Shown: one piece after another, positions 17,607-26,528 of the stretch | How positions within the stretch are numbered: position 1 is the stretch's first letter | Layout of the letters: the number at the start of each line of letters is the position of its first letter | NCBI GenBank assembly: GCA_900548345.1 | Contig: URKA01000013.1 | Coordinates: 6,075-70,074, forward strand | Reading direction: 5' to 3' | Length of the DNA stretch: 64,000 nt | DNA from: an uncultured Paraprevotella sp. | GTDB taxonomy: Bacteria > Bacteroidota > Bacteroidia > Bacteroidales > Bacteroidaceae | Notes under the pieces: generated by a model | Seen by the model: only the letters and a program-made list of their open reading frames with translations | The model's database searches: none | What the model was told of the DNA's origin: nothing | Translations under genes and position numbers: made by a program

Positions 17607-17614
17607 TAATTTTG
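17607..17614 (+). promoter_or_regulatory. Possible -7 box of mlaEF
   Basis: TAATTTTG matches the Bacteroides -7 consensus and lies 21 bases before the mlaE ATG. No TTTG is found 20 bases further upstream, so support is partial. Confidence 0.4.
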
Positions 17615-17635
17615 TGACACATAAAAAAGAATCTT

Positions 17636-18382
17636 ATGCTTTTCAACAAAAGTCTGTCTACTTTCGGCAGCTACCTGATGCTCATGGGGCGCACGTTCGC
17701 CCGACCGGAAAGAATGAGGGTATTCTTCAAACAGTACCTTAAGGAAATGAGCCAGTTGGGAGTTAATTCCATAGGCATCGTACTACTGATTTCATTCTTC
17801 ATAGGGGCGGTAATCTGCATCCAAATCAAGCTGAACATACAAAGTCCGTGGATGCCGCGCTTTGTGACGGGATACACCACACGCGAAATCATGTTGCTGG
17901 AGTTCTCCTCATCCATCATGTGCCTCATCCTGGCCGGAAAGGTCGGCTCGAACATCGCCTCCGAAATCGGCACCATGCGCGTCACCCAGCAGATTGACGC
18001 ACTGGAAATCATGGGTGTAAACTCGGCCAACTTCCTGATTCTGCCCAAGGTGCTGGGCATGATGACCATGATGCCGTTCCTTGTATGTTTCAGCATTTTC
18101 TCCGGTTTCGTGGGGGCATACGCCACTTCGGTCATAGGACAGGTCATCACCATTGACGACCTTACGCTCGGACTGCAGCATGATTTCAACGAATGGTATG
18201 TATGGATGGGATTCATCAAGTCCATCTTCTTCGCATTCGTCATCACCAGCGTATCGGCCTTCTACGGATACACTGTCGAAGGAGGCTCCGTCGAGGTAGG
18301 AAAGGCCAGCACGGATTCCGTGGTAAGCAGCAGCGTGCTGATTCTCTTTTCCGACGTTTTACTGACCAAACTGTTATCCTGA
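17636..18382 (+). CDS. mlaE: MlaE-family ABC transporter permease
   Basis: Integral inner-membrane permease of the Mla system, which moves phospholipids between the inner and outer membranes. The 248-residue product has the MlaE fold with about five hydrophobic segments and the conserved stretch GKVGSNIASEIGTMRVTQQI followed by DALEIMGVN, diagnostic for this family. The stop TGA (18380-18382) shares its last base with the ATG of the ATPase gene, so the two are coupled. The periplasmic MCE partner (MlaD) is not in this window. Confidence 0.93.
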   Translation: MLFNKSLSTFGSYLMLMGRTFARPERMRVFFKQYLKEMSQLGVNSIGIVLLISFFIGAVICIQIKLNIQSPWMPRFVTGYTTREIMLLEFSSSIMCLILAGKVGSNIASEIGTMRVTQQIDALEIMGVNSANFLILPKVLGMMTMMPFLVCFSIFSGFVGAYATSVIGQVITIDDLTLGLQHDFNEWYVWMGFIKSIFFAFVITSVSAFYGYTVEGGSVEVGKASTDSVVSSSVLILFSDVLLTKLLS

Positions 18383-19137
18383 TGATAGAAGTCAAATCTT
18401 TATACAAGTCTTTCGAGGACAAAGAAGTACTGAAAGACATCAACAGTGTGTTCGAAGACGGAAAAACAAACCTGATTATCGGACAGAGCGGTTCGGGCAA
18501 GACCGTACTCATGAAATGTATCGTGGGACTGTTTCGCCCCACCAGCGGCGAGGTGCTCTACGACGGACGGGACTTGGTGACCATGAACAAGCGCGAATGG
18601 AAAATGCTCCGTCGCGAAATGGGTATGATCTTCCAAAGTGCCGCACTCTTCGACTCCATGACCGTATTGGAGAATGTGATGTTCCCGCTCGACATGTTCT
18701 CCAACATCTCTGCGGCCGAACGTGTCAAAAGGGCACAGTTCTGCCTCGACCGTGTCAACCTGCTCGAAGCACAGAAGAAATTCCCCGACGAGATAAGCGG
18801 CGGCATGCAGAAACGCGTGGCCATCGCGAGGGCCATCGCCCTGAACCCCAAATACCTGTTCTGCGACGAGCCGAACTCCGGACTGGACCCCAAGACCTCA
18901 CTCGTCATCGACAAACTCATCCACGACATTACAGTGGAGTTCAACATGACAACCATCATCAATACGCACGACATGAACTCGGTGATGGGCATCGGCGAGA
19001 ATATCCTTTATATATATGAAGGACGCAAGGAATGGCAAGGCAACAAAGACCAGATTATGAGCTCCACCAACGAGCGTCTGAACAGTTTCATCTTCGCTTC
19101 CGACCTGTTCCGGAAGATGAAAGAGGCCAACCGATAA
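18382..19137 (+). CDS. mlaF: MlaF-family ABC transporter ATP-binding protein
   Basis: ATPase partner of the preceding MlaE permease. The 251-residue product has Walker A GQSGSGKT at 34-41, the signature ISGGMQKRVAIARAIA, Walker B LFCDEPNSGLDP and NTHDMNSV for the switch region. An upstream in-frame ATG at 18193 would read into mlaE; the start at 18382, overlapping the mlaE stop by one base, is clearly the real one. A perfect 22-bp hairpin follows the stop by 43 bases. Confidence 0.94.
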   Translation: MIEVKSLYKSFEDKEVLKDINSVFEDGKTNLIIGQSGSGKTVLMKCIVGLFRPTSGEVLYDGRDLVTMNKREWKMLRREMGMIFQSAALFDSMTVLENVMFPLDMFSNISAAERVKRAQFCLDRVNLLEAQKKFPDEISGGMQKRVAIARAIALNPKYLFCDEPNSGLDPKTSLVIDKLIHDITVEFNMTTIINTHDMNSVMGIGENILYIYEGRKEWQGNKDQIMSSTNERLNSFIFASDLFRKMKEANR

Positions 19138-19180
19138 GAGGTACGTACAACCACCTCATAATCAACAACTACAAAACACA

Positions 19181-19226
19181 AAAACGTTGACCTGTGTGCG
19201 TCGAGACGCACACAGGTCAACGTTTT
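19181..19226. repeat. Perfect 22-bp inverted repeat with CCTGTGTGCG core
   Basis: The arms 19181-19202 and 19205-19226 are exact inverted copies separated by two bases. Each holds CCTGTGTGCG or its complement, the core of the CACCTGTG repeat family seen at 800-898, 26146-26218 and 55407-55470. A further CACACAGGT follows at 19231-19239. A TTTT at the edge of the stem means it could also end mlaEF transcription. Confidence 0.75.
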
Positions 19227-19309
19227 ATTGCACACAGGTCCGGAATTCAGGCACATCGGATGAACGATTCCGCGCTCCGGTTTTCCCCTGCGGCAGTGCC
19301 CTGCACAGA

Positions 19310-19495
19310 CTACTCGTCCCACATATTGTCTAAGGAATTGCCCCAGACGTCCTCCGTGAACAAATCCCGTTCATGCACTTCCGCTACGCCGTCCGACTCC
19401 GTTCCGCCCATCTGGATGTCGGAACCGGCCAACAGCACACCCGTACCGTCCGCTTCCACCACGGTCAGTTCGGGACTCACATATTTCTTTTTCAT
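19310..19495 (-). CDS. Small protein of unknown function (61 residues)
   Basis: A short frame 23 bases after the giant secreted-protein gene and on the same strand. The product starts MKKKYVSPELTVVEADG, passes LLAGSDIQMGG at about 22-32, and ends in an acidic tail with Trp and Asp (DVWGNSLDNMWDE). Similar short proteins with a K-K-Y-x-x-P-E start and a later LLAGS or LLSGS occur in many Bacteroidales, often as the last gene of a surface-protein set; I know of no assigned function. There is no signal peptide. I prefer the ATG at 19495 over 19504. The reading is supported by position and by the recurring N-terminal pattern. Confidence 0.6.
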   Translation of the reverse strand: MKKKYVSPELTVVEADGTGVLLAGSDIQMGGTESDGVAEVHERDLFTEDVWGNSLDNMWDE

Positions 19496-19518
19496 GTTTC
19501 TCATATATTATATTAAGG

Positions 19519-22500
19519 TTACTTCACTTGTACTTTCAGTCCGTTCACGATGTAAATGCCGCAAGGAAGAGACAGACTGCGCTCCCCGCCATCCTGCAAC
19601 ACACCCTGCTCCACAAGCATACCGCCCAGCGTATGCACGCTATAGCGGACGGCATGTCCTGCCACCAGACGCAACGCGCCGCGCTCGCCGAAGACGGACA
19701 AAGAAGCCGAAGAGGACATGTCGGACATTCCGGTCACATCATCGCTGAAGTCTATCAGGAAACGGTTCACGCCACTGGTTGAGGCATCCACGTAGGTGGC
19801 ACGGAACGGGGCCACGGTAAGCGATGCCGTGGCATTCATGAACATGTTGTTGGAGATGTAGTAAGTCTTGGCCAGTTCGGCGGCATCGGTCATCTTCACC
19901 TGGGCATAATAGCCTTCGGAAGTCCAGCCTGGCAGGTCGGTCGTACCGGACACCTTGTCGCCCTCAGGCACAGCCACCTTTGCATCGGTTGCCGTGAAAG
20001 CCACCGTAGTGCCCTCACCCTTGTAACGGAAAGCACACGGTGTGTTGGCCGGCAGTTCGTCCACCGACTCAAAGGACATATAGCTCGTCTCCGCATCCAC
20101 CGTGCGGGTACCCGTCAGGCGGTAGTAGGTATGGGTGTCGTCAGAAGCCACCGCATAAGGCAATACCAGCGTGCCCCAGGTGTTCGTCATCTCACGCGTA
20201 TAGGTGGCGTTCGCCGCGGTAAAGGCCGTAGAGAGAGCGAAAGGCTCCTTGTCGGTCAGCTCGAACTGTCCGCATACGCCGTCTACGATGACGTTCTTCT
20301 CATTGGTTACCTGAGCGGCTGAGGCGGCTTTAATCAGCGCGTTCTTGCGGTCGAGACAGACGGACGCACCGCTTGCGTTCGTAAAGCCGGTCAAATCCAC
20401 TTCGGCATTGTTCCTGCACACAAAGACATGCTGGTAAAGACGTCCGTTGTCCAGTGCCGTCAGCACAGCGGCATCATCCGTCGTGAGGGGAGCCACATAT
20501 TCAAGGGCGACATTCTTCATCTTGAAGTAATGTGCATCCGTACGTACACCGACTGTCACGGCATGGTCTACTACCTTGAAATAAACCTTGTGGTTATCGT
20601 ACGTCGACACGCTCGCCGACTGGGTCACATTCTCCGAACGGCCTACTTCGCCATTCAAAGGCGCACCATAGATAGCCACCCATGAGCTACCATCATCAAT
20701 ATCCGTCGTCAAGTTAGCCGACAGACAATATACACCGTTAGGCAATGCATTTACAGTCTGCATCAACTCACCGTAGGTGATTGTACCGGCCCAGAAGTTA
20801 AAGCGTACATCCGTATCTCCGTCATCCTTACCCACCTTAACATCATTCCATCCGCTGATGGTATAGGCAAGCGTCCAGCCTGCCGGAGCGACAACTTGTC
20901 CGCTATCATTCTGCGTGGGATACGAAACCGTCTCGCCGGTAAAGTCGGCATTCTTAATCAACGATGTAGCCTTTTCACCGTTCTGCGCGATGGTCACGGA
21001 GTTGAGAAGCACTTGTGTGGCCTCGTCCACCGTACCGGCGTCAATGAGTTCCGCCTCACGGCCGTCATATTCCGCCACAGCCGACTGCACCGCCTGAGAA
21101 GAAGCCTCCACTTCCTTGGCTGCCGCCAAAGCACGGGCAAAGGCTGTCTGGGCATAGCAGGACAGCGTCACATCGTCCACAAAAATTTCGGCATCATGCC
21201 CGTCCTCGCTCTTCGTATCCCTTACGAAACCGAAAGACAGCGTGAAGGCCGTAGGCTTCTCCACCGTCAGATTGATGGTCTTCTGTTCCCATGCGGTACC
21301 TGCCGTAAACTCCGTACGCACGCCGTCCAGTTCATAGTAACACAAGTTCTCGATGATACCCGATGTCTGCGGTTCTTTCATATAGAAAGACAACTCATAT
21401 TCTCCGGTCGGGAGGTAGGCTTCTTTCGAAATTTGTATCTTCGTTTCTATCTGGTCCCATTTCGAGCGCATGCGCAGGCTGTTGGCCGTAGCCACACCCT
21501 CTGCGACATCCGTTGTCCGCGTTCTGAATACATACTGCAGGTTTCCGTCAGTTGGATTAGACACAAAAGCATTGTCCCATCCCGGAATGTCGAACACCTG
21601 CGAATTGCGTGCGTCCGTAACGGTAGGTTCCGTCTCGAAATCCGTATTTTCTCCAAGCATCCCGGTCACGGAGAAGCCCCCGTCCTGTTTGTTCTTGTAG
21701 GCAATGAATGCCTCGTCAAGTGTTGTGAGTGCCTGCCGAATCAAGTCATCCGACTCACGCGCAGCCGGGTCAACAGCATCAACAGCTGCCGACAATTCGG
21801 TATCGCCCAAGCCTCTCAAGCCCGACACAAAACGGCTATAGCCTGCATAGAGTCTGATGGGGGGGTCCGCCGCATCCATAGCGGCATTGAAAGTCTCCGC
21901 CGCGCCGGCAAATTCTTCGTACGAATCGGTGACATCCTTGGCCGCAGCCGCCGTCTTCACAGCCTCAAGCAAGGTGTTCCATGCGTCCGTGCTCATCGGA
22001 CGGAGCGCACCGTTCGCACCGTCGTTGTAATCATTCTCAAACCGCTCCAAAGCAGCCACCAAAGGCACCTTGGCCGCAGCGTATGCCTCACGCCACGGTT
22101 CTACGGCGGCGATAGCTTTTTGCAGGTCACCTATGAGGTCATTCAATTCAAACGCTGTCTTACCGGTCAAATCGGCGGAAGCATCCACTGCCGCGTGCAA
22201 GGCTGCATTCTCGGCCGTACCCAAAGGTTTCGTATCCGCCAATGCCTCAGCCTTGACTTTCCAGGCCTCAATCTCAGGCGCATACTCGTCCGCTGTCAGG
22301 GAACGCAGTTTCACCACCTTGAAGTTATCGAACAGTGTCCAGTCATCCCCAACCAGTTCCGTCTTTTTCAAACCTATGGTCAGCTTCCCGTCCGTCACGG
22401 CAACCTGCACCTTGTTATATCCGGTTTCACCGCTCTGATAATATCCGCTCTCAAAGTAAGCGGCTGCACCGTTCATTTGGTCGGGAATCCATCCGAAAGA

Positions 22501-24360
22501 CGTACTCGCGTCATTGTTATACAATTTGTTTTCCTGCGCACATTCGAAAATAGACATCAAAGGCTTCGTCGCGTCATTTGCATACAGCACAGCGTTCAAA
22601 CTTTCGGAACCGTTTGTACGCGCCGTGGCAGCCTCAGCATATCCGCCCATGCGATAGAATCCCTGGCAACTTACCTCATACAAGCCGTTAGGAAGTCCTG
22701 TCAACGTCTGCGACATATCGAAACCTTTATTAAAATATTCAGCCACACCGTTATTTAAGGCCGGTAAAGGATTTCCACTCCAACCGGAAGTGGAAGCAAA
22801 ACCGGCATTTGCCACATTGAACGTCATGTCGAAGGTTACGTCATTGGTCGGCTCGGCTTGCATGACATAAGTTTGGCGGGCGGCTTCCAGTGCAGCAATC
22901 ATTGCATTTCCGCTACCTTCTCCGTCTATGGTCTTCACACCTTTAGCCTGTTCTTCCACCGCAGCTATTGCTTCATTAAATTGAGTTTTTACAGTTTCAT
23001 CCCTCGTCATGGAGTTTGTGGCAATATTCTTGCAGACAACCAGTGTTTCTACATAATCATCATAAACCTGCAACAAACCATTTATCAAGACTGTCATATT
23101 CTCTACAGTAGCCGTAGCATTCCTCAGATCCTTTTGCGTGACACTTCCATCATTGATACTTTCTTGAATTTCCTCAATTAAAGTCTGCACGCTTTCTATT
23201 TCCGGGCTGACAGCTTGGAATGTCCCTAAAAGAGCCGTCACTTCAGAACTTTCCTTTAAAGTTGAGAACTCCGTTGACTTGCCATTAAAGATTTCTATCA
23301 ACAAAGACAAATCAGCACCACGGTACATCAGGCTGACATTGTCCAAGCCCATCCAGTTACACCCACCGTCAACAGACTTCAAACCAAAAGTCAACGTGCC
23401 GTCTGTAATGGTAGTTCCCACCTCATAATATACGCCATTATCCGTTTCAACCAGCGTCATATCATCGTTAGCGAATACATAAGCATTACCAGTACCACCT
23501 TCCCTGAATCCTGCAAGCCTCACCGTGTACTTTCCATTCGGGAGATTGGTAATCGTCTGCTCCATCGTTCCTGAATAAGCCGAGCCATTCCAATTCTCGT
23601 AGAATCCGCCGGTAATATCACCGCTCTTATTGGTTGCACGTGCTTTATTCTGGGCACCTGTAGTAGAAGTCCAACCATTTATATTCACATCGAAACAGGG
23701 ATTCACAATGAGACCGGTCATCGATACGGGATTTGCTTCAGTAGGTTCCTCCGAATCCAACTTGTATAATTTAAAATTATCTACGGCAAAGATACGTTCA
23801 ACCTGAGTAGGATTGGTGGCAGAAAAACCGATTTCAACATCACCGTCATTCTCTACATAAAAGTTACAAGATAATGTATTCCAATTATCACCCTTCGCCG
23901 TAGACACAGTTGCACGTGTTTGTGCATGCTCACCGGCATAAATCATCACCGTGTAATTATAATCCATACTATAATTCAGTACGTCAGCAGTCAGACAATA
24001 AACACCCGCCGGCAAATTGGCAAGAATCTGTGATATTTTCAGCACTTGGTTAGAACCCCACCTGTAACGAAACCAATAAGTCTGTTCACCACGTTCATCG
24101 GCATTCAGCGTAAAGCCTCCAAATGAATTTGATGCTAAGTCTGTCGACTTAAGGACAGACATGTCATTCGCGTTCTGATTAGTTAAATTTACAGTCCATC
24201 CATTCGGAGCATAAATTGCACGGTCGGAAGACGGATTTGATTGCACCGTATACTCCCCTTCGAAATCTGCATTCGTAAGATACTCAGACGTGACATCAGT
24301 CTGCCCCCACGAAACGATGGCGCACAGGAACGCCATACATGTAATTAATCGTCTTTTCAT
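19519..24360 (-). CDS. Giant secreted multi-domain protein with repeated carbohydrate-binding-like modules
   Basis: A 1613-residue exported protein. A signal peptide (MKRRLITCMAFLCAIVSWGQ) is followed by at least five beta-rich modules that share a plan: N-x-D/G-F ... GW near the start, a middle (L/I)PNG(L/V/K)Y or LPAGVY turn, and an F-K or V-A-L strand at the end. They lie at about residues 25-200, 218-350, 515-690, 915-1070 and 1140-1310. This resembles galactose-binding-like or CBM-type domains. Helical Ala/Glu-rich segments (about 360-510 and 700-900) separate them. The last ~65 residues (LSVFGERGALRL ... LPCGIYIVNGLKVQVK) look like a type-A C-terminal sorting or anchoring module. It may bind glycans at the surface; no catalytic domain is recognised. 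Confidence 0.85.
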   Translation of the reverse strand: MKRRLITCMAFLCAIVSWGQTDVTSEYLTNADFEGEYTVQSNPSSDRAIYAPNGWTVNLTNQNANDMSVLKSTDLASNSFGGFTLNADERGEQTYWFRYRWGSNQVLKISQILANLPAGVYCLTADVLNYSMDYNYTVMIYAGEHAQTRATVSTAKGDNWNTLSCNFYVENDGDVEIGFSATNPTQVERIFAVDNFKLYKLDSEEPTEANPVSMTGLIVNPCFDVNINGWTSTTGAQNKARATNKSGDITGGFYENWNGSAYSGTMEQTITNLPNGKYTVRLAGFREGGTGNAYVFANDDMTLVETDNGVYYEVGTTITDGTLTFGLKSVDGGCNWMGLDNVSLMYRGADLSLLIEIFNGKSTEFSTLKESSEVTALLGTFQAVSPEIESVQTLIEEIQESINDGSVTQKDLRNATATVENMTVLINGLLQVYDDYVETLVVCKNIATNSMTRDETVKTQFNEAIAAVEEQAKGVKTIDGEGSGNAMIAALEAARQTYVMQAEPTNDVTFDMTFNVANAGFASTSGWSGNPLPALNNGVAEYFNKGFDMSQTLTGLPNGLYEVSCQGFYRMGGYAEAATARTNGSESLNAVLYANDATKPLMSIFECAQENKLYNNDASTSFGWIPDQMNGAAAYFESGYYQSGETGYNKVQVAVTDGKLTIGLKKTELVGDDWTLFDNFKVVKLRSLTADEYAPEIEAWKVKAEALADTKPLGTAENAALHAAVDASADLTGKTAFELNDLIGDLQKAIAAVEPWREAYAAAKVPLVAALERFENDYNDGANGALRPMSTDAWNTLLEAVKTAAAAKDVTDSYEEFAGAAETFNAAMDAADPPIRLYAGYSRFVSGLRGLGDTELSAAVDAVDPAARESDDLIRQALTTLDEAFIAYKNKQDGGFSVTGMLGENTDFETEPTVTDARNSQVFDIPGWDNAFVSNPTDGNLQYVFRTRTTDVAEGVATANSLRMRSKWDQIETKIQISKEAYLPTGEYELSFYMKEPQTSGIIENLCYYELDGVRTEFTAGTAWEQKTINLTVEKPTAFTLSFGFVRDTKSEDGHDAEIFVDDVTLSCYAQTAFARALAAAKEVEASSQAVQSAVAEYDGREAELIDAGTVDEATQVLLNSVTIAQNGEKATSLIKNADFTGETVSYPTQNDSGQVVAPAGWTLAYTISGWNDVKVGKDDGDTDVRFNFWAGTITYGELMQTVNALPNGVYCLSANLTTDIDDGSSWVAIYGAPLNGEVGRSENVTQSASVSTYDNHKVYFKVVDHAVTVGVRTDAHYFKMKNVALEYVAPLTTDDAAVLTALDNGRLYQHVFVCRNNAEVDLTGFTNASGASVCLDRKNALIKAASAAQVTNEKNVIVDGVCGQFELTDKEPFALSTAFTAANATYTREMTNTWGTLVLPYAVASDDTHTYYRLTGTRTVDAETSYMSFESVDELPANTPCAFRYKGEGTTVAFTATDAKVAVPEGDKVSGTTDLPGWTSEGYYAQVKMTDAAELAKTYYISNNMFMNATASLTVAPFRATYVDASTSGVNRFLIDFSDDVTGMSDMSSSASLSVFGERGALRLVAGHAVRYSVHTLGGMLVEQGVLQDGGERSLSLPCGIYIVNGLKVQVK

Positions 24361-24415
24361 TATATTATCAGGTTAATATTCAAATATGATTTTATTATCA
24401 CCGCGACACGGAGTC

Positions 24416-25732
24416 TTAGTAATCGAAAGACACCTGTTTCACTTCCACAACGCCTACACCTTCCTTGACCAGCACAAGAAACGCCGCTCCTTTATGCTTT
24501 CCGGGAGCTGCCACGGAATAATCCTTGATTCCTGCATACGTATTTTCACCATATTCATGCACATGACCGGAGAAATGTACGGGATTCTTCGTACGGTTGA
24601 TGATGGAAGCCAACTTCGCTTTCTTTTGGTCTGCCGTAGTATAAGCTGTTGTATTCGAAGGCTCGATATAACGCCCTACATCGTTTTGGTCCAACCACCA
24701 ACGGTCACAACCGGAACCGTACAAGAAAGGATAATGCTGCATCCAAATAGATGGTTGCGCCGCCACATCTCCGGTCACAAACGCATCAAGCGCGTCTATC
24801 ACACCATCGGGAGCGTAATATACTGCAGATTTTGTGAGGCTTGGGTTGGTATAAGGTTTTTGAAACCAATATGTCTGTCCCAAATAAAAACGCACACCAT
24901 GGAACTCAAACGTAAAAGGGTTTGCCTGTACATGACCTGTACCGTCATTAATTGTCTTCACCTCACCGATTCCATTGCTCGTAGCCGTACTCCATTGGTC
25001 CGATACAATTTTCAAGGCAAGGTTATTAGAATTCATGCCGCCCCAACTAATAGAAGTTCCCATTCCATACGTCAAACCAGCACCACCATTATCCCCCGTC
25101 CAATAATCAGGCACGAGGTCATGGTTGCCCACAATCGTAATAAAAGGAATTCCCTCATCATTCAAACCTTTAAAAGCATTCTTAAAGTTATCGCCGCTCT
25201 TTTCATTGTCACCATCCATATCTCCCAGACAGAACACAATGTCGGCCGTCGGGACGTACGTCGGAATAGCATCAAACGTAAACCGGGCTTTTCCATCTTT
25301 TCCCATATTCACCACGTTCGTGATATACTTCTGCATATTGGCCACGGTGGTTGCATCATGTCCTTCATGCTCTATATGGGGGTCGCTGAAAATAACAGCC
25401 GTGAAATACTCCCCTTCAGTGAAACGGAAAGAATATGCCTTACCGTTATACACAAAAGTCTCTATTTCCCCATCGGTAATCCATGTGGTGGAAGGGTTTG
25501 GGGAGATGCTCGACAAAGGAACAGAAACCCCGTCTACCGTGGCTGACATACCCAAATTCGCAAAATCATGAAGGTCCGTACCCGAAGGCAATTTCAACAA
25601 AACACTTCCGTCTGAAAGCGTGGACGTTGTAGGAGTCCCCGTAATTCCGGTAAAAGAAAACTCCATTTGGGCGCATATCCACCCTGTGGAACATAACACA
25701 CCCACCAAAAAGCTAAGAATCTTTTTTCTCAT
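24416..25732 (-). CDS. Secreted calcineurin-like metallophosphoesterase
   Basis: An exported phosphoesterase of 438 residues. After a signal peptide (KKILSFLVGVLCSTGWICAQ) there is a beta-rich N-terminal region of about 90 residues, then the metallophosphoesterase core with its dimetal motifs in order: FSDPHIEHEGHD, LGDMDGD, VGNHDLVPD, HYPFLYG and FSGHVHEYG. All expected metal ligands are present. The substrate is unknown. The gene lies 55 bases before the giant secreted-protein gene and probably shares its transcript. I use the ATG at 25732 (MRKKIL); another lies at 25741. The promoter lies between two inverted repeats (25784-25994). Confidence 0.9.
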   Translation of the reverse strand: MRKKILSFLVGVLCSTGWICAQMEFSFTGITGTPTTSTLSDGSVLLKLPSGTDLHDFANLGMSATVDGVSVPLSSISPNPSTTWITDGEIETFVYNGKAYSFRFTEGEYFTAVIFSDPHIEHEGHDATTVANMQKYITNVVNMGKDGKARFTFDAIPTYVPTADIVFCLGDMDGDNEKSGDNFKNAFKGLNDEGIPFITIVGNHDLVPDYWTGDNGGAGLTYGMGTSISWGGMNSNNLALKIVSDQWSTATSNGIGEVKTINDGTGHVQANPFTFEFHGVRFYLGQTYWFQKPYTNPSLTKSAVYYAPDGVIDALDAFVTGDVAAQPSIWMQHYPFLYGSGCDRWWLDQNDVGRYIEPSNTTAYTTADQKKAKLASIINRTKNPVHFSGHVHEYGENTYAGIKDYSVAAPGKHKGAAFLVLVKEGVGVVEVKQVSFDY

Positions 25733-25783
25733 GGTATTCATAAATATTAGATTAGTAATTTATCAGTCAACATCATAGTAAGG

Positions 25784-25994
25784 CTTTCAGCCCCTCTCTT
25801 ATGAAGAGAGGAGCTAAAACTTCGCAAATAAACATAAAAAACAATAAATGGCCAAATTCCATACAATAAAAATCCAATTCATCACACAAAAAAGTTTCTT
25901 TTTATACCCTTTCTTGTAACAAACGTATAGTTAATTTGTTTATATCAAATGCGTTAGCTTTTAGCTCCTCTCTTCATAAGAGAGGAACTGAAAA
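25784..25994. repeat. 36-bp inverted repeats flanking a promoter; candidate invertible segment
   Basis: The left arm 25784-25819 and the right arm 25959-25994 are inverted copies matching at 33 of 36 positions, with the inner 27 bases identical. Each arm is itself a palindrome, CCTCTCTT and AAGAGAGG around three bases. The 139-base interior holds a promoter (25825-25856) pointing at the metallophosphoesterase gene, next to the left arm. This is the usual layout of phase-variable promoters in Bacteroides. No recombinase gene is in the window. Confidence 0.65.
25825..25856 (-). promoter_or_regulatory. Promoter of the metallophosphoesterase/giant protein operon
   Basis: On the minus strand TTTG (25856-25853) and TTTATTTG (25832-25825) are exactly 20 bases apart; the -7 box has one mismatch to TAnnTTTG. 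Transcription would start near 25818, inside the left inverted repeat, so the mRNA would begin with the CCTCTCTT/AAGAGAGG hairpin. Confidence 0.6.
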
Positions 25995-26047
25995 AGGACG
26001 AACAATTTTACACACAAAGCCTCCGGCCATGTTCATCCTGTCTCTAT

Positions 26048-26383
26048 ACAAGGAGTTTTCTCAAAAAATCCTTCATGGATTCAGACTATTTGAATATCAA
26101 CAACTTACAACACGCCCATCATTCAGTTTCCTTTCAAAAATGGAGACCTGTGAAGAACCGATTCCTCACAGGTGAAGAATGAAATGCACACAGGTGAAGA
26201 CCCGATTCTTCACAGGTCTCCATTTCAAGTTTGTCTTTACTCCCTCCGATTGCCGAAAACATCCCATTCCACCAAAAAGAAGCTGAAGGATGTAACGCAC
26301 CTAAACAACTGACATTCAAATAGTCTGAACCCATGAAGGCTTTTTTTTGAAAAACTCCCTGTAATGCGCGCGTACGCGCGCGA
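26048..26383. repeat. Non-coding element with ~48-bp inverted arms and CACCTGTG core (copy 2)
   Basis: The left arm 26048-26095 and right arm 26314-26362 are inverted copies with a few mismatches and small gaps. The core has an inner inverted repeat (26138-26157 with 26206-26225, perfect over 20 bases) and four CACAGGT or ACCTGTG motifs. A CG-alternating tract follows the right arm at 26365-26383. Arms, core motif, an internal AAGCTGAAGGAT-like segment and the flanking CG tract match the element at 671-1010. The gap 25742-26528 otherwise holds only the candidate invertible segment. Confidence 0.75.
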
Positions 26384-26528
26384 ACTCCCCTTATCCATCC
26401 ATAGGAGCACAAAAAGACGCCCTGAAAAACCGACAACGCAGGAATCCCACCGTCATCTGGCGAGTTAAGGTACATACAAACACAGGCTCATCCTTAACCC
26501 GCACCATAAGTTTTTCAGGGCGCAAATA

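Noticed and set aside
17505..17649. Longer N-terminus for LptB
   Set aside because: The added 48 residues do not match the family, overlap divergent mlaE and cross its likely promoter; the ATG at 17505 fits the LptB start.
20896..22758. Plus-strand open frame of 620 codons opposite the giant secreted protein
   Set aside because: Composition rich in Arg, His and Cys is typical of a shadow frame; the minus strand has a signal peptide and repeated modules.
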